Positions 1-10,441 of a stretch of 64,000 bases of DNA are shown here, piece after piece (the stretch's first letter is position 1; every line of letters begins with the position of its first letter). The position numbers and the translations under genes were made by a program. The stretch is from Tetrapyrgos nigripes. Taxonomy: Eukaryota > Basidiomycota > Agaricomycetes > Agaricales > Campanellaceae. Under the pieces are notes generated by a model. The model made no database searches, was not told the DNA's origin, and saw only the letters and a program-made list of their open reading frames with translations. The stretch lies in assembly GCA_013368315.1 (NCBI GenBank), contig JAACJM010000051.1, positions 248,001-312,000 on the forward strand, in the 5' to 3' direction.

Positions 1-1376
1 ATAATACTAAGCAGCATCAGTGACTTAAACAGTGTCCCTTTATTTATTCTCAAGCAAATTTTCATAATAATAAGTTGCAAATTATGGCAAATGCAGCTGA
101 ACACACATATCAAATATCAATTCTTGCATCTAAGTACTAGTGATAATCCAACCTGGAGGATCAGTTGAAAGCATTGAATTTCAACTATTGCTGCTTTGAA
201 TTACATTCAAATAACAGGGATTGCCAGCTACAGTCCCCTTTGAGCCAGATTCAATCTTCCGCAACTGGAGACTTGAGCATTGAAACATGTGCTTCACTAC
301 TTATGTCTGTCCTCTTTCATGCATGTAACTATTGTTCTCTTCAGGACATACACTTCTGCATCCCTTCCCTTGGTTTTATCTTGTAGTCTCTAATAATCTT
401 ACATCTTTCAAGTATTCACACATGCTATTTCAACTGTACTTACTACATGGTTCCATGCTGACTCAAATCACTCTCAAACACTCATCCTCCTTTCCTTTAA
501 GTCCTGAGTCTTTTGGTATGTGCATCTTCTTTCAGATCTTGGTTATTGCTCATTTTATTCCTCTCATGTCTCCATCTTGGTCAGGAACTGCTACTCACCA
601 CACTTGACATGAGTTCCCATCCTCCTGCTGCCTCATCACTGTCTCCTGCTTTGAGTCAGGATATGTGGAGGACATGTATAAGTGTCCTCATAATTTTTTA
701 TACAATGATAAGCTCTGTATTCCTTACAATAGTGTTAGTAAAAGACTCAAAATTTCACCATTTTGCAGCATTTGTACTTGAAGAGAGCACTTATATGGGG
801 CTTTAAATGCCAAAAGAGTGCTCAGAAGGTAGGCAGTGCTGTATATAATGAAACCTGAAGCTATCCCATTAGTTTACAACTATGTGCATTTGGTACACTC
901 TTAAAGCACTTTGGTCCTATGAAGTACATAGGAAATCTTACACAGAACAGTAAATTTCTAGTTCAGAACCCTTCATCGTTTCTGATAGGCATAAAACTAT
1001 ATATAACCCATCATATGGCATACAGAAGCTATTTAATGCAAGAAGTACATTACATATACCCCTAGACATGAGCTCATCATTGTCGCAAAGCCAAAGCGGC
1101 GAGCAGAGATTCCATCAGCACAAAATGGCAGCACACTTCTTGCGACTGGTTAATACCAATCCTTCAATATATATACTCTTTTCTAGTGATATATAAGCCT
1201 CAGTGCATCCTCTTGAGGTTGAAAGTCTCACTCTACTTACAATGACTATATTCAAGAAATATGTGCCGCTGTCCGCCATTGGTTTGTAAAATTGCGTGGC
1301 ACAGGTCAAAGAGATATTCCACAGTAGCATGACATTCAAGTATTAATGATTTAATTTACGATGTTGTGCTGCACAG
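1..1376. other. No recognisable gene
   Basis: Only short, low-complexity open frames are seen on either strand (none above about 97 codons) and none resembles a known protein. I see no tRNA-like fold, tandem array or terminal repeat. The last four bases (1373-1376, ACAG) are the left target duplication of the adjoining LTR element. Confidence 0.5.
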
Positions 1377-1520
1377 TGGAGTAGGGGAAGAGGGGATGTC
1401 TAGGCCCGGGAGTCACGTGATCGCGTAGTATACAGCTTGCATGTACGCCGTAGACAGCACTTCATGTCTATCCACTACGTTTGGCTTTGGCATAGCGATA
1501 GCCAGCCTCGGCCTACTCCA
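1377..1520 (+). repeat. 5' LTR of the compact element
   Basis: 144-bp direct repeat with 9-bp terminal inverted repeats. Immediately inside it, about 1523-1547, is a hairpin-forming stretch beginning TGGTGATGAG, with arms GGTGA/TCACC and GAGA/TCTC. It is the natural place for the primer-binding site. Confidence 0.85.
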
Positions 1521-1633
1521 TTCTGGTGATGAGAGTGCGATTCTCACCACACGCACCTTTCGGACAGCGTCTCTAGCTTCTACACAGCTTTTTTCGTGCT
1601 TCTCTGCTATTTTTTCTCTGACACGTCACACAC

Positions 1634-2149
1634 ATGTCCCATATGGAGATTACAGACCCCCAACCTTTTGACGGCTCCGGAGACGCGTCTGCCTGGCTCA
1701 GAAACTTTGATGGGCGCTCCAAGAAGAAGTCTCCGTCATGGAAGATGAAGTGGATCGAGAAGCTGCTTGTCGGGGATGCTGAGAAGTGGTGGTATGGGGT
1801 TACTTCGGACCACTGGGATGTATTGCACCAGAAGTTCATCGTTTACTGGATAGATGGTCTGCGGGGGGAAGCGTACAAGGCGAAATGCAAGGAAATTGAT
1901 TCCGTGGCATCAAAGGCACCCGTCGCAGTAAATTGGGTCACTGCGGACCCTCCTCCTCCACCAAACCAGAACCGTCCTCCTCCCATCCTATCTTTTCCGT
2001 CCTGGTTAACAGTGCAATTCTCGACCACCATGGCATCTATGACAAGGCCTATGCACAGCTTTTGGGAGCAGACTCTGCAAACAAGGAGAAGATTTTTCGT
2101 GTCATTTGGGATGCTGCCTTTGAGTCAGGAAAGAAATGTGGTTTGTTAA
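1634..2149 (+). CDS. Gag-like protein of the compact element, N-terminal frame
   Basis: The first roughly 75 residues look like the N-terminal part of a retrotransposon capsid protein: a D-P-Q-P-F-D-G-S-G-D start, then W-L-R-N-F and a hydrophobic, tryptophan-rich segment with A-E-K-W-W. From about residue 100 the frame becomes proline-rich, and the sense seems to continue in the overlapping frame that starts at 1933. Both frames read into P/S-rich text at the junction, so a single frameshift or an unrecognised intron is likely near 1920-1990. The product would assemble particles in the cytoplasm, with enzymes supplied in trans by an autonomous relative. This start was chosen because it lies 113 bp after the LTR and begins the Gag-like text. 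Confidence 0.55.
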   Translation: MSHMEITDPQPFDGSGDASAWLRNFDGRSKKKSPSWKMKWIEKLLVGDAEKWWYGVTSDHWDVLHQKFIVYWIDGLRGEAYKAKCKEIDSVASKAPVAVNWVTADPPPPPNQNRPPPILSFPSWLTVQFSTTMASMTRPMHSFWEQTLQTRRRFFVSFGMLPLSQERNVVC

Positions 2150-2775
2150 TGGGGCGAGGCGAGGTTTTTACGGAGAATGTTGAGCGGGGAAAGCAGCTGG
2201 GTTTGGAGATGGGCAGAGTGGAGTTTGAGAGGGAGCAGAAACTGAAGGAGATGAACTGCCGGTCCATTTCCGTTGATACATTGGATCTGGACTCCAACCC
2301 AGCTACACCAGCCTATGTCTCGACATCGTCACAAACGGATCCTGAGGTCTCTTTCCCACTGGTAGCCACTTCTGTACCAGTCAGCAAACTCAATTGGGCA
2401 GATGATTCAGACACCATTCCACCTACTGTTCTCATTCCACCTACTTCCTCACCACGAGATATTTCAGCTCTTCGCTCAAACAATTTGGCTATTCATCCCT
2501 TTAACTCTCTCCAACGCCGCGCTCAGCAGTCTCGGTTTACACCTCGAAGTCGTCAATTTATTCCTACACCTATACATTTACATCCGATCACTACATCACA
2601 GTCCCATTCAGTGATTACACGTCGACATCCACATGGTCTTGGAGCTCATAGACCTGTCCAAACCTTCACATCTCCATTTCCTCATCCTAAGCCGGTTTCG
2701 TTGGATTGGGTGGGAGATCCTCGTTTGGTGGAGTTGGGTCGCATTTTACGAGATTTAGGTTGGGTTCATCCATAG
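1933..2775 (+). CDS. Gag-like protein of the compact element, C-terminal frame
   Basis: A 280-residue frame ends 71 bp before the 3' LTR. It has a serine/proline-rich start, a charged helical region at about residues 35-110, and then a proline/serine-rich arginine-containing tail. The tail has a W-A-D-D motif and ends with a conserved-looking segment, L-D-W-V-G-D-P-R-L..L-G-R-I-L. From memory, proteins with this layout (W-A-D-D, P-R-D-I-S-A-L-R, R-H-P-H-G-L-G, D-P-R-L) recur in many copies in Agaricomycete genomes and are annotated as hypothetical. Here the sequence shows one inside an LTR element, which supports a transposon origin for that family. It overlaps the 1634 frame by 217 bp. The methionine start is nominal. 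Nucleic-acid binding is plausible for the basic tail but no zinc knuckle is visible. Confidence 0.5.
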   Translation: MGHCGPSSSTKPEPSSSHPIFSVLVNSAILDHHGIYDKAYAQLLGADSANKEKIFRVIWDAAFESGKKCGLLMGRGEVFTENVERGKQLGLEMGRVEFEREQKLKEMNCRSISVDTLDLDSNPATPAYVSTSSQTDPEVSFPLVATSVPVSKLNWADDSDTIPPTVLIPPTSSPRDISALRSNNLAIHPFNSLQRRAQQSRFTPRSRQFIPTPIHLHPITTSQSHSVITRRHPHGLGAHRPVQTFTSPFPHPKPVSLDWVGDPRLVELGRILRDLGWVHP

Positions 2776-2846
2776 GTTATTGCTTTTTTGTTTTCGGTCA
2801 GTTGTTTCCAGGCGACGAGGACGTCGCCTTGTTTGAGGGTGGCACA

Positions 2847-2990
2847 TGGAGTAGGGGAAGAGGGGATGTCTAGGCCCGGGAGTCACGTGATTGCGTAGTA
2901 TACAGCTTGCATGTACGCCGTAGACAGCACTTCACGTCTATCCACTACGTTTGGCTTTGGCATAGCGATAGCCAGCCTCGGCCTACTCCA
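2847..2990 (+). repeat. 3' LTR of the compact element
   Basis: Second 144-bp copy. It differs from the left LTR by C/T changes (for example TGATCGCG versus TGATTGCG), both transitions. It is followed by the ACAG target duplication. Confidence 0.85.
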
Positions 2991-3161
2991 ACAGTGAAAG
3001 TATCACAAATCTTATACTCACCTAGTTCTCTGGTTTCTTGAAAGGAAGAAGAGATGAGGGGAAGTAGAGATAGGACTTAGGTTGATGAAGAAGAGATGCT
3101 TGTAGACACAAAAAGATGTTAAGTCTGAGTCCTACTGGCTCAGACACTACAGCTTATATAC

Positions 3162-3534
3162 TGTTGGAATATATACCTTCCATGTATAGTAACTATGATT
3201 CTATATGGAGATATTATGCAAATTCTATGCAGCTATAAGTATGCTAGTCCTCTAGGACATTCTCTGGACATTACTCTTATCTCTTAGTATATAGTGATAT
3301 CTCTGTAGATAGAAATATGGCCAAGGTATGTCTATGGATGATGTAGATATTAGTAATTACATGCTCTTTATCTAGTATAAAAGCTCTATGTAAAGTTGTA
3401 TTTATTACAGAACAATATCTAGTTCTATCTGTTCTTCAAGCAATTCGCATCGAAGCTCTACAAGCTTTCTCCTCAGCAACTTACTTGGTGAGCTCCATTG
3501 ACTGGTCACCCTATGCTGATTAGTTGCTGCTTCA
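3162..3534 (+). repeat. Probable 5' LTR of the copia element
   Basis: The stretch begins TGTTGGAATATA, ends TTCA, and is directly followed by a primer-binding-site-like sequence. TG...CA ends and the 373-bp length fit Ty1/copia LTRs. No matching 3' LTR is found in the window, because the element is truncated near 8835. Confidence 0.55.
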
Positions 3535-3535
3535 T

Positions 3536-3557
3536 TAGGTTATGGGCCCTGAGGGCC
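3536..3557 (+). promoter_or_regulatory. Candidate primer-binding site (half initiator-Met tRNA)
   Basis: The segment GGTTATGGGCCCTGAGG is close to the complement of the anticodon stem-loop of eukaryotic initiator tRNA-Met (GGGCTCATAACC). Copia-type elements are known to prime from the 5' half of that tRNA, cut in the anticodon loop. Its position two bases after the LTR end supports this. Confidence 0.5.
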
Positions 3558-4815
3558 ATTGACATTGGTCTTGTCCCATACAACTACTGTTGTCAAGATG
3601 GATTGCGTTGTCGAGGTCAATGGCAAGCTCATCACCAAGTAAGCTGTCGGACTTGATGTTGTGCAGTTGGTGGATTGATGTTTTCACTTTATCTCCTTCT
3701 TCATCTATATTGCCCAGTAAAATATATAACCAGGGTTCAGTTTAGAGTTGCACTAGGCACTCTTTGCTGGTTTAGTTATAGATCTAGATAAGTCACTTTA
3801 TACCTGTAACAATTATTATTTGTGGAACCCTTATGGATCTACAGACTGTTGTATGCAGAGTGACTGACACGCTTTGCAGCCTCCACTTTAGTGTGGGATT
3901 GTTTTTTGCACTCAGGCAAAACTCTGTAGTCATTTAGATGAGCCAGGGACATTTATAAAAGTCACTAATCTAGATCTATAGAAAAACAGTAGTTAAATAG
4001 AGTTCCCCTATATGCTTTAAGGCATCTCTACACCCATTAGGAAGTACTGTGCCACTATGGTCAATATTGTGACTTCTAGAGTAATCATGTGCTCTCTGTC
4101 AAGAGTATGGTCTCTGACAGTGTGAAATTGATTGAGAAGCACTGATGAAGGAGTTAATATAGGATTCCATTATGTGCATGTACTGACAAATGGTTTTCTA
4201 CTGGCATATAGTTGATTAATGCAAATGTATTATGTACATACATTCCTTGTCTGAGGCGTTTGCTCAGAAAGGAGAAGGAATTATTGCGATCATCCTATAC
4301 ACTGTGGTTGTATTAGACCCTTCGATGTTCCTTGGTACTTGTGACCTATTGAATGCACATCTTTACTGATTGATGCTTCATAGATCAACATGTCTTACAA
4401 CAATGCTAACAACAACTCTGCTGATAGCATCTTCAACGTTCCAATTCTCAATACCACCTTGAGGCTAAAGGACTCAGCAGAATTGCTTCTGGTACCAACA
4501 AGCGTTATATAAATACTAGTGCCACTGAAACAGGTAATGAACCTTCTTATCCTGAAGGATTTGAACAGCTTTCTGATGAAGCTTTTAATGCTTTAACTGT
4601 ACCCCAACAATCATCTTATAACCATACCATTCAAACATTTAATGATAAATGGACTCAATATCAAATTCTGGTTAAAAAACGCAATCAGGAACTAGTTGAA
4701 ACTTAGAAGCTTCAAAGCTCTTGGGATGAAAAAGATGAACAGGCTATCTATTATCTTTATTCCTTCTTCCTAATGATGTTGGTATGGAGATGAGAGAGTT
4801 CCACCCTATGAGGTA

Positions 4816-5488
4816 CCAATATCATGATACACCTGGGTAAGCCCACAGCCAGTGTTGCAATATAGGTGGGGTTTGACCATGAGTGGCTGTACCATGGTTC
4901 ATGGAACAGTATTACAATATGGGTAGGGGTGCTATTAGCAGAATATGAGGTGCCATATTAGGCTTTTATTTGTTCATACAAACAAAGTGCAAATGGCTCA
5001 AACAGCATCAAACAATTGCACTGCCTTGCCACATCCTACCAAATAAGCAATTTCAGTTCAAAAGACTACCTTGCTGACCTGCCTAATATAGTAATTAGGC
5101 TGTTATTGGATTAGCAAAAACTGATGCCCCCCTTTTGAAGCCTGTCTCTGGGGCTAATAGAGCTAGGGTTAGAGTTGTAATTAGATAAGCAAAAAGTCAT
5201 GCCCCCCCTCTCAAAGCCTGTCTCTGGGGCTAGTAGTATTAGGGTTAGGGTTAGGGTTTTTTGTGGCAGAAAGGTCCCATAAATCCTTGAAAAATCTAAA
5301 AAAATATTGAAAATATTCCCACAATACTAGCTGTGGCTGAGCACAGTGATAAAGAGGTAAGTCACGTGTTTCACCTACCCCATATTGCAATACTGTCCCC
5401 AAATACCTCCGTTCTATTGACTTGTGAGGGTGACCCACCTATATTGCAACACTGGCTGTGGGCTTACCCAGCTGTATTATGATATTGG
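4816..5488. mobile_element. MITE with ~55-bp TIRs and TA target duplication
   Basis: The left end (from CCAATATCATGATACACC) and right end (to GGTGTATTATGATATTGG-like text) are near-perfect inverted repeats of about 55 bp. TA lies just outside each end (4814-4815 and 5489-5490). The 673-bp element has no coding capacity. It contains a tandem pair of about 70-bp units (5109-5178 and 5183-5256), each with a GCCTGTCTCTGGGGCTA core. TA duplication and size suggest mobilisation by a Tc1/mariner-like or other TA-targeting transposase. No such transposase occurs in the window. Confidence 0.85.
5239..5256 (+). repeat. Interstitial telomere-type repeat (TTAGGG)3
   Basis: Three perfect TTAGGG units followed by a T run. 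The first unit of the internal tandem pair carries a degenerate counterpart (CTAGGGTTAGAG at about 5163). TTAGGG is the usual filamentous-fungal telomere repeat. Here it is inside a MITE and not at a chromosome end. Confidence 0.9.
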
Positions 5489-6192
5489 TACTGCATCGCC
5501 TCAGAGTTCACTAATGATGAAATAAACGAGGACACTTGTGCTAAAGCTAAAGGTGATTGGACCTCATTTATGCTTTGGGAAAAGATAGACAAGAAGTACA
5601 GTACTCCTGGTCCAATGTCTTAGTTCTTAGACTTTAAAGAATTCATGTCTTGGACACTTGATGAGAAGAAAGACCCTGCAAACCAGATTGCTACTCTGGG
5701 AGCAGTTCTCACATGTCTTAACACTTATGGATTCACAGTCAATGACAAGTTTAGGGCTCTTTTCTTGATGGATCACATCCTGCAATCCTGAGGAAACTAT
5801 GCTCAATTTACACTTGCCACGATTGAACCAAAGAACCTAACTATGTCACATGTGGAAGGACTCATTCTTGTTGAATATAAACAATGGACTGGTCAATCTT
5901 TGGAATCCTCTCTTCTTACATGCATCACTGGAGATAGACGAAAGTTTGATTCTGCACCCAATTGGAACACTCAGAAGGCTGGATCTTCTAAACAGAAGAA
6001 CCAAAACAAGGGTAAGGGTAAACAAGCCAAACCTAAAGAACCTTCTAATAATGTTTCAACAGATGATGTGAATCAAGGGAGAAAAAGAAGAAAACTTGTC
6101 ACAGTCAGAAGAAGAAAGGCTCCCAAAAAGGTGCTGCCAACTTAGCTAATCCAGAAGTAGAAGCTGATTTAGATTCTGATGATGATGCTCCT

Positions 6193-7823
6193 TTGATGGT
6201 ACCAGCTTTTATGGCAAATCCTTTTATAAATGCTACATTAGATCCAATTGAAATCAGTGATACTGATTATCTACTGGAGAAATGTGAGCAGCCTATTTAT
6301 GAACTTCTTCCTTATCATCATTTCGTAATTGTTCGATCAGATCTCTTTGTTGACGAGAACAATGATTCTTCTTTGAAGGAAAGAGTAAAGTGGAACTTAG
6401 CTAAAAAGGTCAGACCGCAAACAAGTTTCGGGTTACTTCATTCTTACTCATTATGAGAGACTCATGATCAATGAACTCACACAGGAGACAGTTGATTTTC
6501 AGAGTTTTCTCTGAGTAGAAGCTCATCATCATATGTATGACCAGTAAGCTAGCTGAAATTTGGGATTATACATACAATTCTGATGGCACTCATACAGAAC
6601 CTTATCTTTGAGCAAAAGAGGATCTCAATGGTGACAAAGATATGACAAACCACTGGTTTGATCATGAAGGAACAATCTGTCCCATTCAGAAACAAATCGA
6701 GAAAGAGGTTGAGTATTATTGCTGTTATATCATGAATAAAGCTTTGTCTGATATGCGCAACCATAAATGGATTCCACAGCGGTTTAAAAAATGCGAGCCA
6801 GTTCCTTCAAAGCCTCCTTCTTTTATTGAAAGAGCTTACTGGTCTACTCCTGCCCAATCTATTATGTGCACAAATGGTGTTACCTTAAACACTAAACTTC
6901 ATGATATATCGTTATATCCTGACTTTATTTGCACTCTACCTTTACCTACATCTACTGTTCATTATACCAAAGTGCTGTTGTCTTCTAGTAAGAAATGAAA
7001 AGCTGTTTCAGGTTCATCTTCTACTGTATCATCAGATTCTACATCTTCAGATCATAGCGAAGAAGGATCCTTTAATTATATTCCTTTGAGTGTTGCATAC
7101 CAAATGTGGCAAGACAGAATGTCTCACATGTTCACAGATCCAATCCTTGAGAATATGAAAAAAGAACCTGATAAATCTGGAAATACTTCAAAGAAACCTT
7201 GCTATGATGTACCTTTGGAAGAAGAAGCTAGTCCCTCATCTCTGGCAGATGCTATCAACGTCTCCATATCATCTGGATACCTTGCTGATGATGATGGTGT
7301 TAGTCTTGGTTCAGAATCAGATGTGGAAATCTATATTGATGGTGATGAAACTATGGCTTTCTGGCAAGTATTTCACACTTCTAATAAAAATAGTGCACTC
7401 ATACAATTGTCTCAGATCTCAAAGTTGTCAGACTATTGTGAATCTCATACAGTCCTAGCAGCTATAGACAATTGTACTATTAATGTAAATGATGTGCCTG
7501 TATTTATTCGTGAACAAAGTTTTGTTGCTCGTGCACATTGCTTAATGTGTGAAAAGTATCCTTTAAATAGTATTTGTAAGAGTAAGATCACTGATGAAAT
7601 AACCTTTTGGGTTTCAGATTCAGGAGCATTGACTCACATTACAAACAATTTGATGGATTTTGCTGAACCAATTCCACTTCAGATTGCAGACAAAAGATCT
7701 GAAGCTTTCCTTGAAGGTGTTGGAACTGTTTTTATCAAACACATCAATGAAGGTGTCAAACATACTATAAAACTACACCCAGAGTTTTATAAACCAAACT
7801 GCACACATTGTTTGTTGTCTTGA
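6193..7823 (+). pseudogene. copia gag-pol linker and aspartic protease, broken
   Basis: Three open stretches, about 6193-6456, 6642-6998 and 7086-7823, belong together and are separated by TGA codons and small shifts. The first parts are acidic and of unknown role. The last carries the copia protease signature W-V-S-D-S-G-A-L-T-H-I (about 7606-7638), with the catalytic aspartate in D-S-G-A and a downstream A-F-L-E-G-V-G-T-V segment. The protease would cleave the Gag-Pol polyprotein. The stretch ends at a TGA at 7821-7823, after which the sense continues in the same frame into the integrase zinc-binding region. Confidence 0.7.
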
Positions 7824-8835
7824 GGATGTATTCTTCAAGAAGGATACTTTGAAATCTCACAGGATGGCAAGTCCGAGTTTTGGAAAGAAGTAGATCAAAG
7901 TCTTCTGATGACATTATTACCAACGCATCAGAAAGACAATTTGCATTGGCTCAAATCGAAGATTATCATTCCTGAGTCAGCAAATTTATCATCTACTCTT
8001 ACTGATTATGACATCATGCATAACCACTATGGACATGCTGGAAAGGAAGTGGAGAGTCATATCATTGAGAATACTAAAGGCTTAAAATCATTTAAAGTAC
8101 CAAAACCACATAGTGTATGTTGAGGCTGTGCCTTAGGCAAGACTCCATCAAAATCTTATCCTTTATCAGAAAAACGAGCTACTGGAGTATTAGAACTTGT
8201 GCATACAGATGTGAAACAACAACCATCTATATCATATCACAAGTACAAGTATTTTGTCGTCTTTCTAGATGATTTTAGTTCTTTCCCTGTTACCTTCCTA
8301 TTGGTTAGGAAATCTAATGTCTTTAAGTCGTATGTTGCCTGGGCAGAACAGCCTACTGGCAAGAAATTAAAGACTTTACAATCAGATTTGGGAACAGAAT
8401 TAATGAAGAATTCGACAACTTTCTTGCTGAAAAAGGAATTAGATGGCAAAAATCAGCTCCATACATACATCAACAGAATGGTCGTGCTGAGAGAATAATT
8501 AGAACACTCAATGAGAAGTCAGAAGCCATGCATCATCACACAAATGGACCTCCTTCTTGGTGGGAATTTTCTCTTGCCACAGCTACTTTTGTAGCATGTC
8601 GCACACCATTAAAACGACTCAATTGGAAGACTCCTTTTGAATTGTGGTACTTAAAGAAACCAGATGTATCATATTTTCGTTCTTGGGGATGTGCTGCATA
8701 TGTATTCATTCCAGAAAAGAAAAGAGTAAATAAACTCTCCCCAAAATCGGAATTAATGATCTTCATTGGTTATGAAAAAGGTTCTAAAGCCTGGTTATTC
8801 ATGCGATGTGACAATTCACTCTTCGTTGAGGCGAT
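7824..8835 (+). pseudogene. copia integrase (zinc and catalytic domains), broken and truncated
   Basis: The GAG-pre-integrase motif has its histidines in H-N-H-Y-G-H-A (about 8020) and cysteines split by a TGA at 8121-8123 (V-C-stop-G-C-A-L-G-K). The catalytic core follows: first Asp in V-H-T-D-V (about 8200), second in Q-S-D-L-G-T-E (about 8383), and the Glu in N-G-R-A-E-R-I (about 8485, after a frame change near 8440). The copia C-terminal text P-F-E-L-W-Y-L-K-K-P-D-V and R-S-W-G-C-A-A-Y-V-F-I-P follows at 8630-8720. The match ends near 8835. The enzyme would integrate copia cDNA. It is not functional here because of the stops, one shift and loss of everything downstream. Confidence 0.85.
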
Positions 8836-10009
8836 GGTGTACCAATGTCTGTATATCAGTGGACAAGAGCCAGGACCCACATCTGTATATTCATGGACTG
8901 GGGCCAGGCTGGTGACACGTCGGTGATGTAGGTATATGGCCAGGCCATTCCACCACCTGAAAGCGGCATGTCTCAGCATGACTCCTCCTATTGGGTGGTG
9001 GGCGATTAATCGAAATGGGATCCTGATGGGGCGGGAGATTGGGTGGAGCTATTTGATGGGATCTCATTCTCGGACATAAGACCCTGTGCTTGATATATAT
9101 GGTCTTGAGGTCGCGAGGCCATCTGGGGTTGGCAGGCATTGGTCTGCAGGCATGCTGATATATGTATCTCGGCTCATTAGGCTGTGTACACTGTATAGTT
9201 GTCAGCATATATGTATTGTCTCGAACATTTGATAAGGAGGCACAAACTTCGCAGCTTATGGTCTCAGAACCTGTATGCAATTCTGGAAATCATATATGTA
9301 TGCGGGGATGACAGATATATTTTGGAAGGGGACAATGGTATGGACATGGGGCCGTTTAGGTGCATATAGGTCTGTAGTAGATGTGGTGTTTTATGCCTAT
9401 ATGTTTCTGTGTTGACCAAACTGGACATGGTATGGTGGTATCATGCACGGTATATGTATATTTCCCAATATATATACCTCAGATATAGGTACCCAGAGTG
9501 GCTAATTGCCCTACAGACTACCTGAAGCTGTTGACCCATACGTCTGTTGTATATGTACACAGGATGAGATAGGTTGGTATTTTGTGTATGTATGTGTCTC
9601 GTCTGTATGTACAGATCTACAGCCACATGGCATGTTCCTCGATTTATCCAACTCCTTGCCTGCAACTGTGGATATTCACTGGTATATGTGTACTGAACGT
9701 ATACACATATCATGCCTGATTAAGGGCAGGCAGTGTATCGCATAGGTGCTAAGTGTGGCATTTGCATAGACTTCTTTTCAGTGATGCCGTGGCAACCAGT
9801 TATATATGCATAGTATATGTATACTGGTTGCATCGACATATAATCTTAGAACCCTAAGACAGCCACCGGAATTAATCATATATCCAGCATACAATATAGG
9901 TATTTCTGAATTACCAACGAATGTCAACGGCCACTGGAATTAATCATATGCCCCATCATATTAGATACCATATGGGATGTATATAGAAACATTTATGCAT
10001 CAGAGGGCT
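8836..10009. other. AT-rich unassigned DNA, probably an old element
   Basis: No protein-like frame is convincing on either strand. The stretch is rich in TATATGTATA-type words, with a TATA-box-like TTGATATATATGG near 9090. It starts exactly where the copia match ends and grades into the repeat units at 10010. The simplest reading is a decayed element or LTR that truncated the copia, but I could not define its ends. Confidence 0.35.
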
Positions 10010-10441
10010 TGGCCCCAGAGGCAGAACTTCATTCAACCATCGGCACCATATCTATATCTCAGTCTGGGACCTGCCCTAGCAGCAATTGCATATATCATTA
10101 TTGGATGCAGGTGTTTCTGATTGTAAAATTTTGGGTTAGTCCAACATACGGTCAGACTATCTGCATTTGTACAATTGCGCAGATCTTCCATAATCCATAT
10201 CACATTATCGGATGCAGGTGTTTCTGATTGTAAAATTTAGGGTTGGTCTGACATATGGTCAGACTATCTGCATTTGTACATCGATTCGTTATTTACATAT
10301 GTACTGGTACCAGTGAGTCAGCCAACAGGTTAGTTCATCGTTGGAGATAAATTCTGAGAAATTTAGCAACACATGCCTCAGAGCCGAGATTAGGTGGCTT
10401 GGCCCCAGAGGGAGAACTCCATTCGATCATCAGCACCATAT
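10010..10441 (+). repeat. Repeat unit A and start of unit B
   Basis: Unit A (10010-10392) begins GGCTTGGCCCCAGAGG and contains two internal copies of GATGCAGGTGTTTCTGATTG (about 10106 and 10211), each followed by GCATTTGTACA. Unit B begins at 10393 with the same GGCTTGGCCCCAGAGG. It is interrupted at 10441 by gypsy-1 and resumes at 16504 with the expected continuation (TCTATATCTGGGACC, then the TTTCTGATTGTCAAA and GCATTTGTACATC words). The two units are therefore tandem repeats of about 380 bp, the second one split. Confidence 0.7.

Larger units (their letters stand above)
1377..2990 (+). mobile_element. Compact LTR retrotransposon (TRIM/LARD-like) with a Gag-like ORF
   Basis: A 1614-bp unit is bounded by two 144-bp direct repeats, 1377-1520 and 2847-2990, which differ at only about two positions. 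Each repeat starts TGGAGTAGG and ends with the exact inverse CCTACTCCA, so it has proper TG...CA LTR ends. The four bases ACAG occur immediately before (1373-1376) and after (2991-2994) as a target-site duplication. The interior is 1.3 kb and codes only for a Gag-like product. No protease, reverse transcriptase or integrase motif is present, so the element must be mobilised by another one. A G-rich tract with GAGGGTGG lies just before the right LTR (about 2835-2842) and is the probable polypurine tract. Confidence 0.85.
4390..6146 (+). pseudogene. copia gag, broken by frameshifts, stops and a MITE
   Basis: Translating across the breaks gives a Gag-like text. It includes a Q-L-S-D-E-A-F-N-A-L segment near 4560, W-T-Q-Y-Q-I-L-V near 4650, E-F-H-P-M-R-Y interrupted at 4814, and D-W-T-S-F-M-L-W-E-K-I-D-K-K-Y after the MITE (5550-5600). 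A lysine-rich tail with K-G-K-G-K follows at 5980-6140. At least two single-base shifts are needed (near 4470 and 4755), plus stops at about 4704 (TAG), 5620 (TAG) and 5790 (TGA). No intact CCHC knuckle is visible. The product would be the capsid protein. Removing the MITE together with one TA restores the local frame exactly, which shows the insertion hit a then-continuous reading frame. Confidence 0.75.
3162..8835 (+). mobile_element. Degenerate Ty1/copia retrotransposon, 3' truncated
   Basis: The order is LTR, tRNA-Met-type primer site, an 850-bp leader without clear coding, gag (4390-6146), an aspartic protease with D-S-G-A (about 7616-7630), the GAG-pre-integrase zinc motif, and an rve integrase core ending in the copia-specific P-F-E-L-W and G-W..F-I-G-Y-E-type segments. 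The sequence stops matching near 8835, before the reverse transcriptase, so RT, RNase H and the 3' LTR are missing. The frame is broken by several single-base shifts and by many in-frame TGA and TAG codons. A MITE has also jumped into gag. It is certainly inactive. Confidence 0.85.

Noticed and set aside
5239..5256. A possible chromosome end or fusion point at TTAGGG repeats
   Set aside because: The three units lie within a TA-flanked MITE inside copia gag, and copia sequence continues on both sides.
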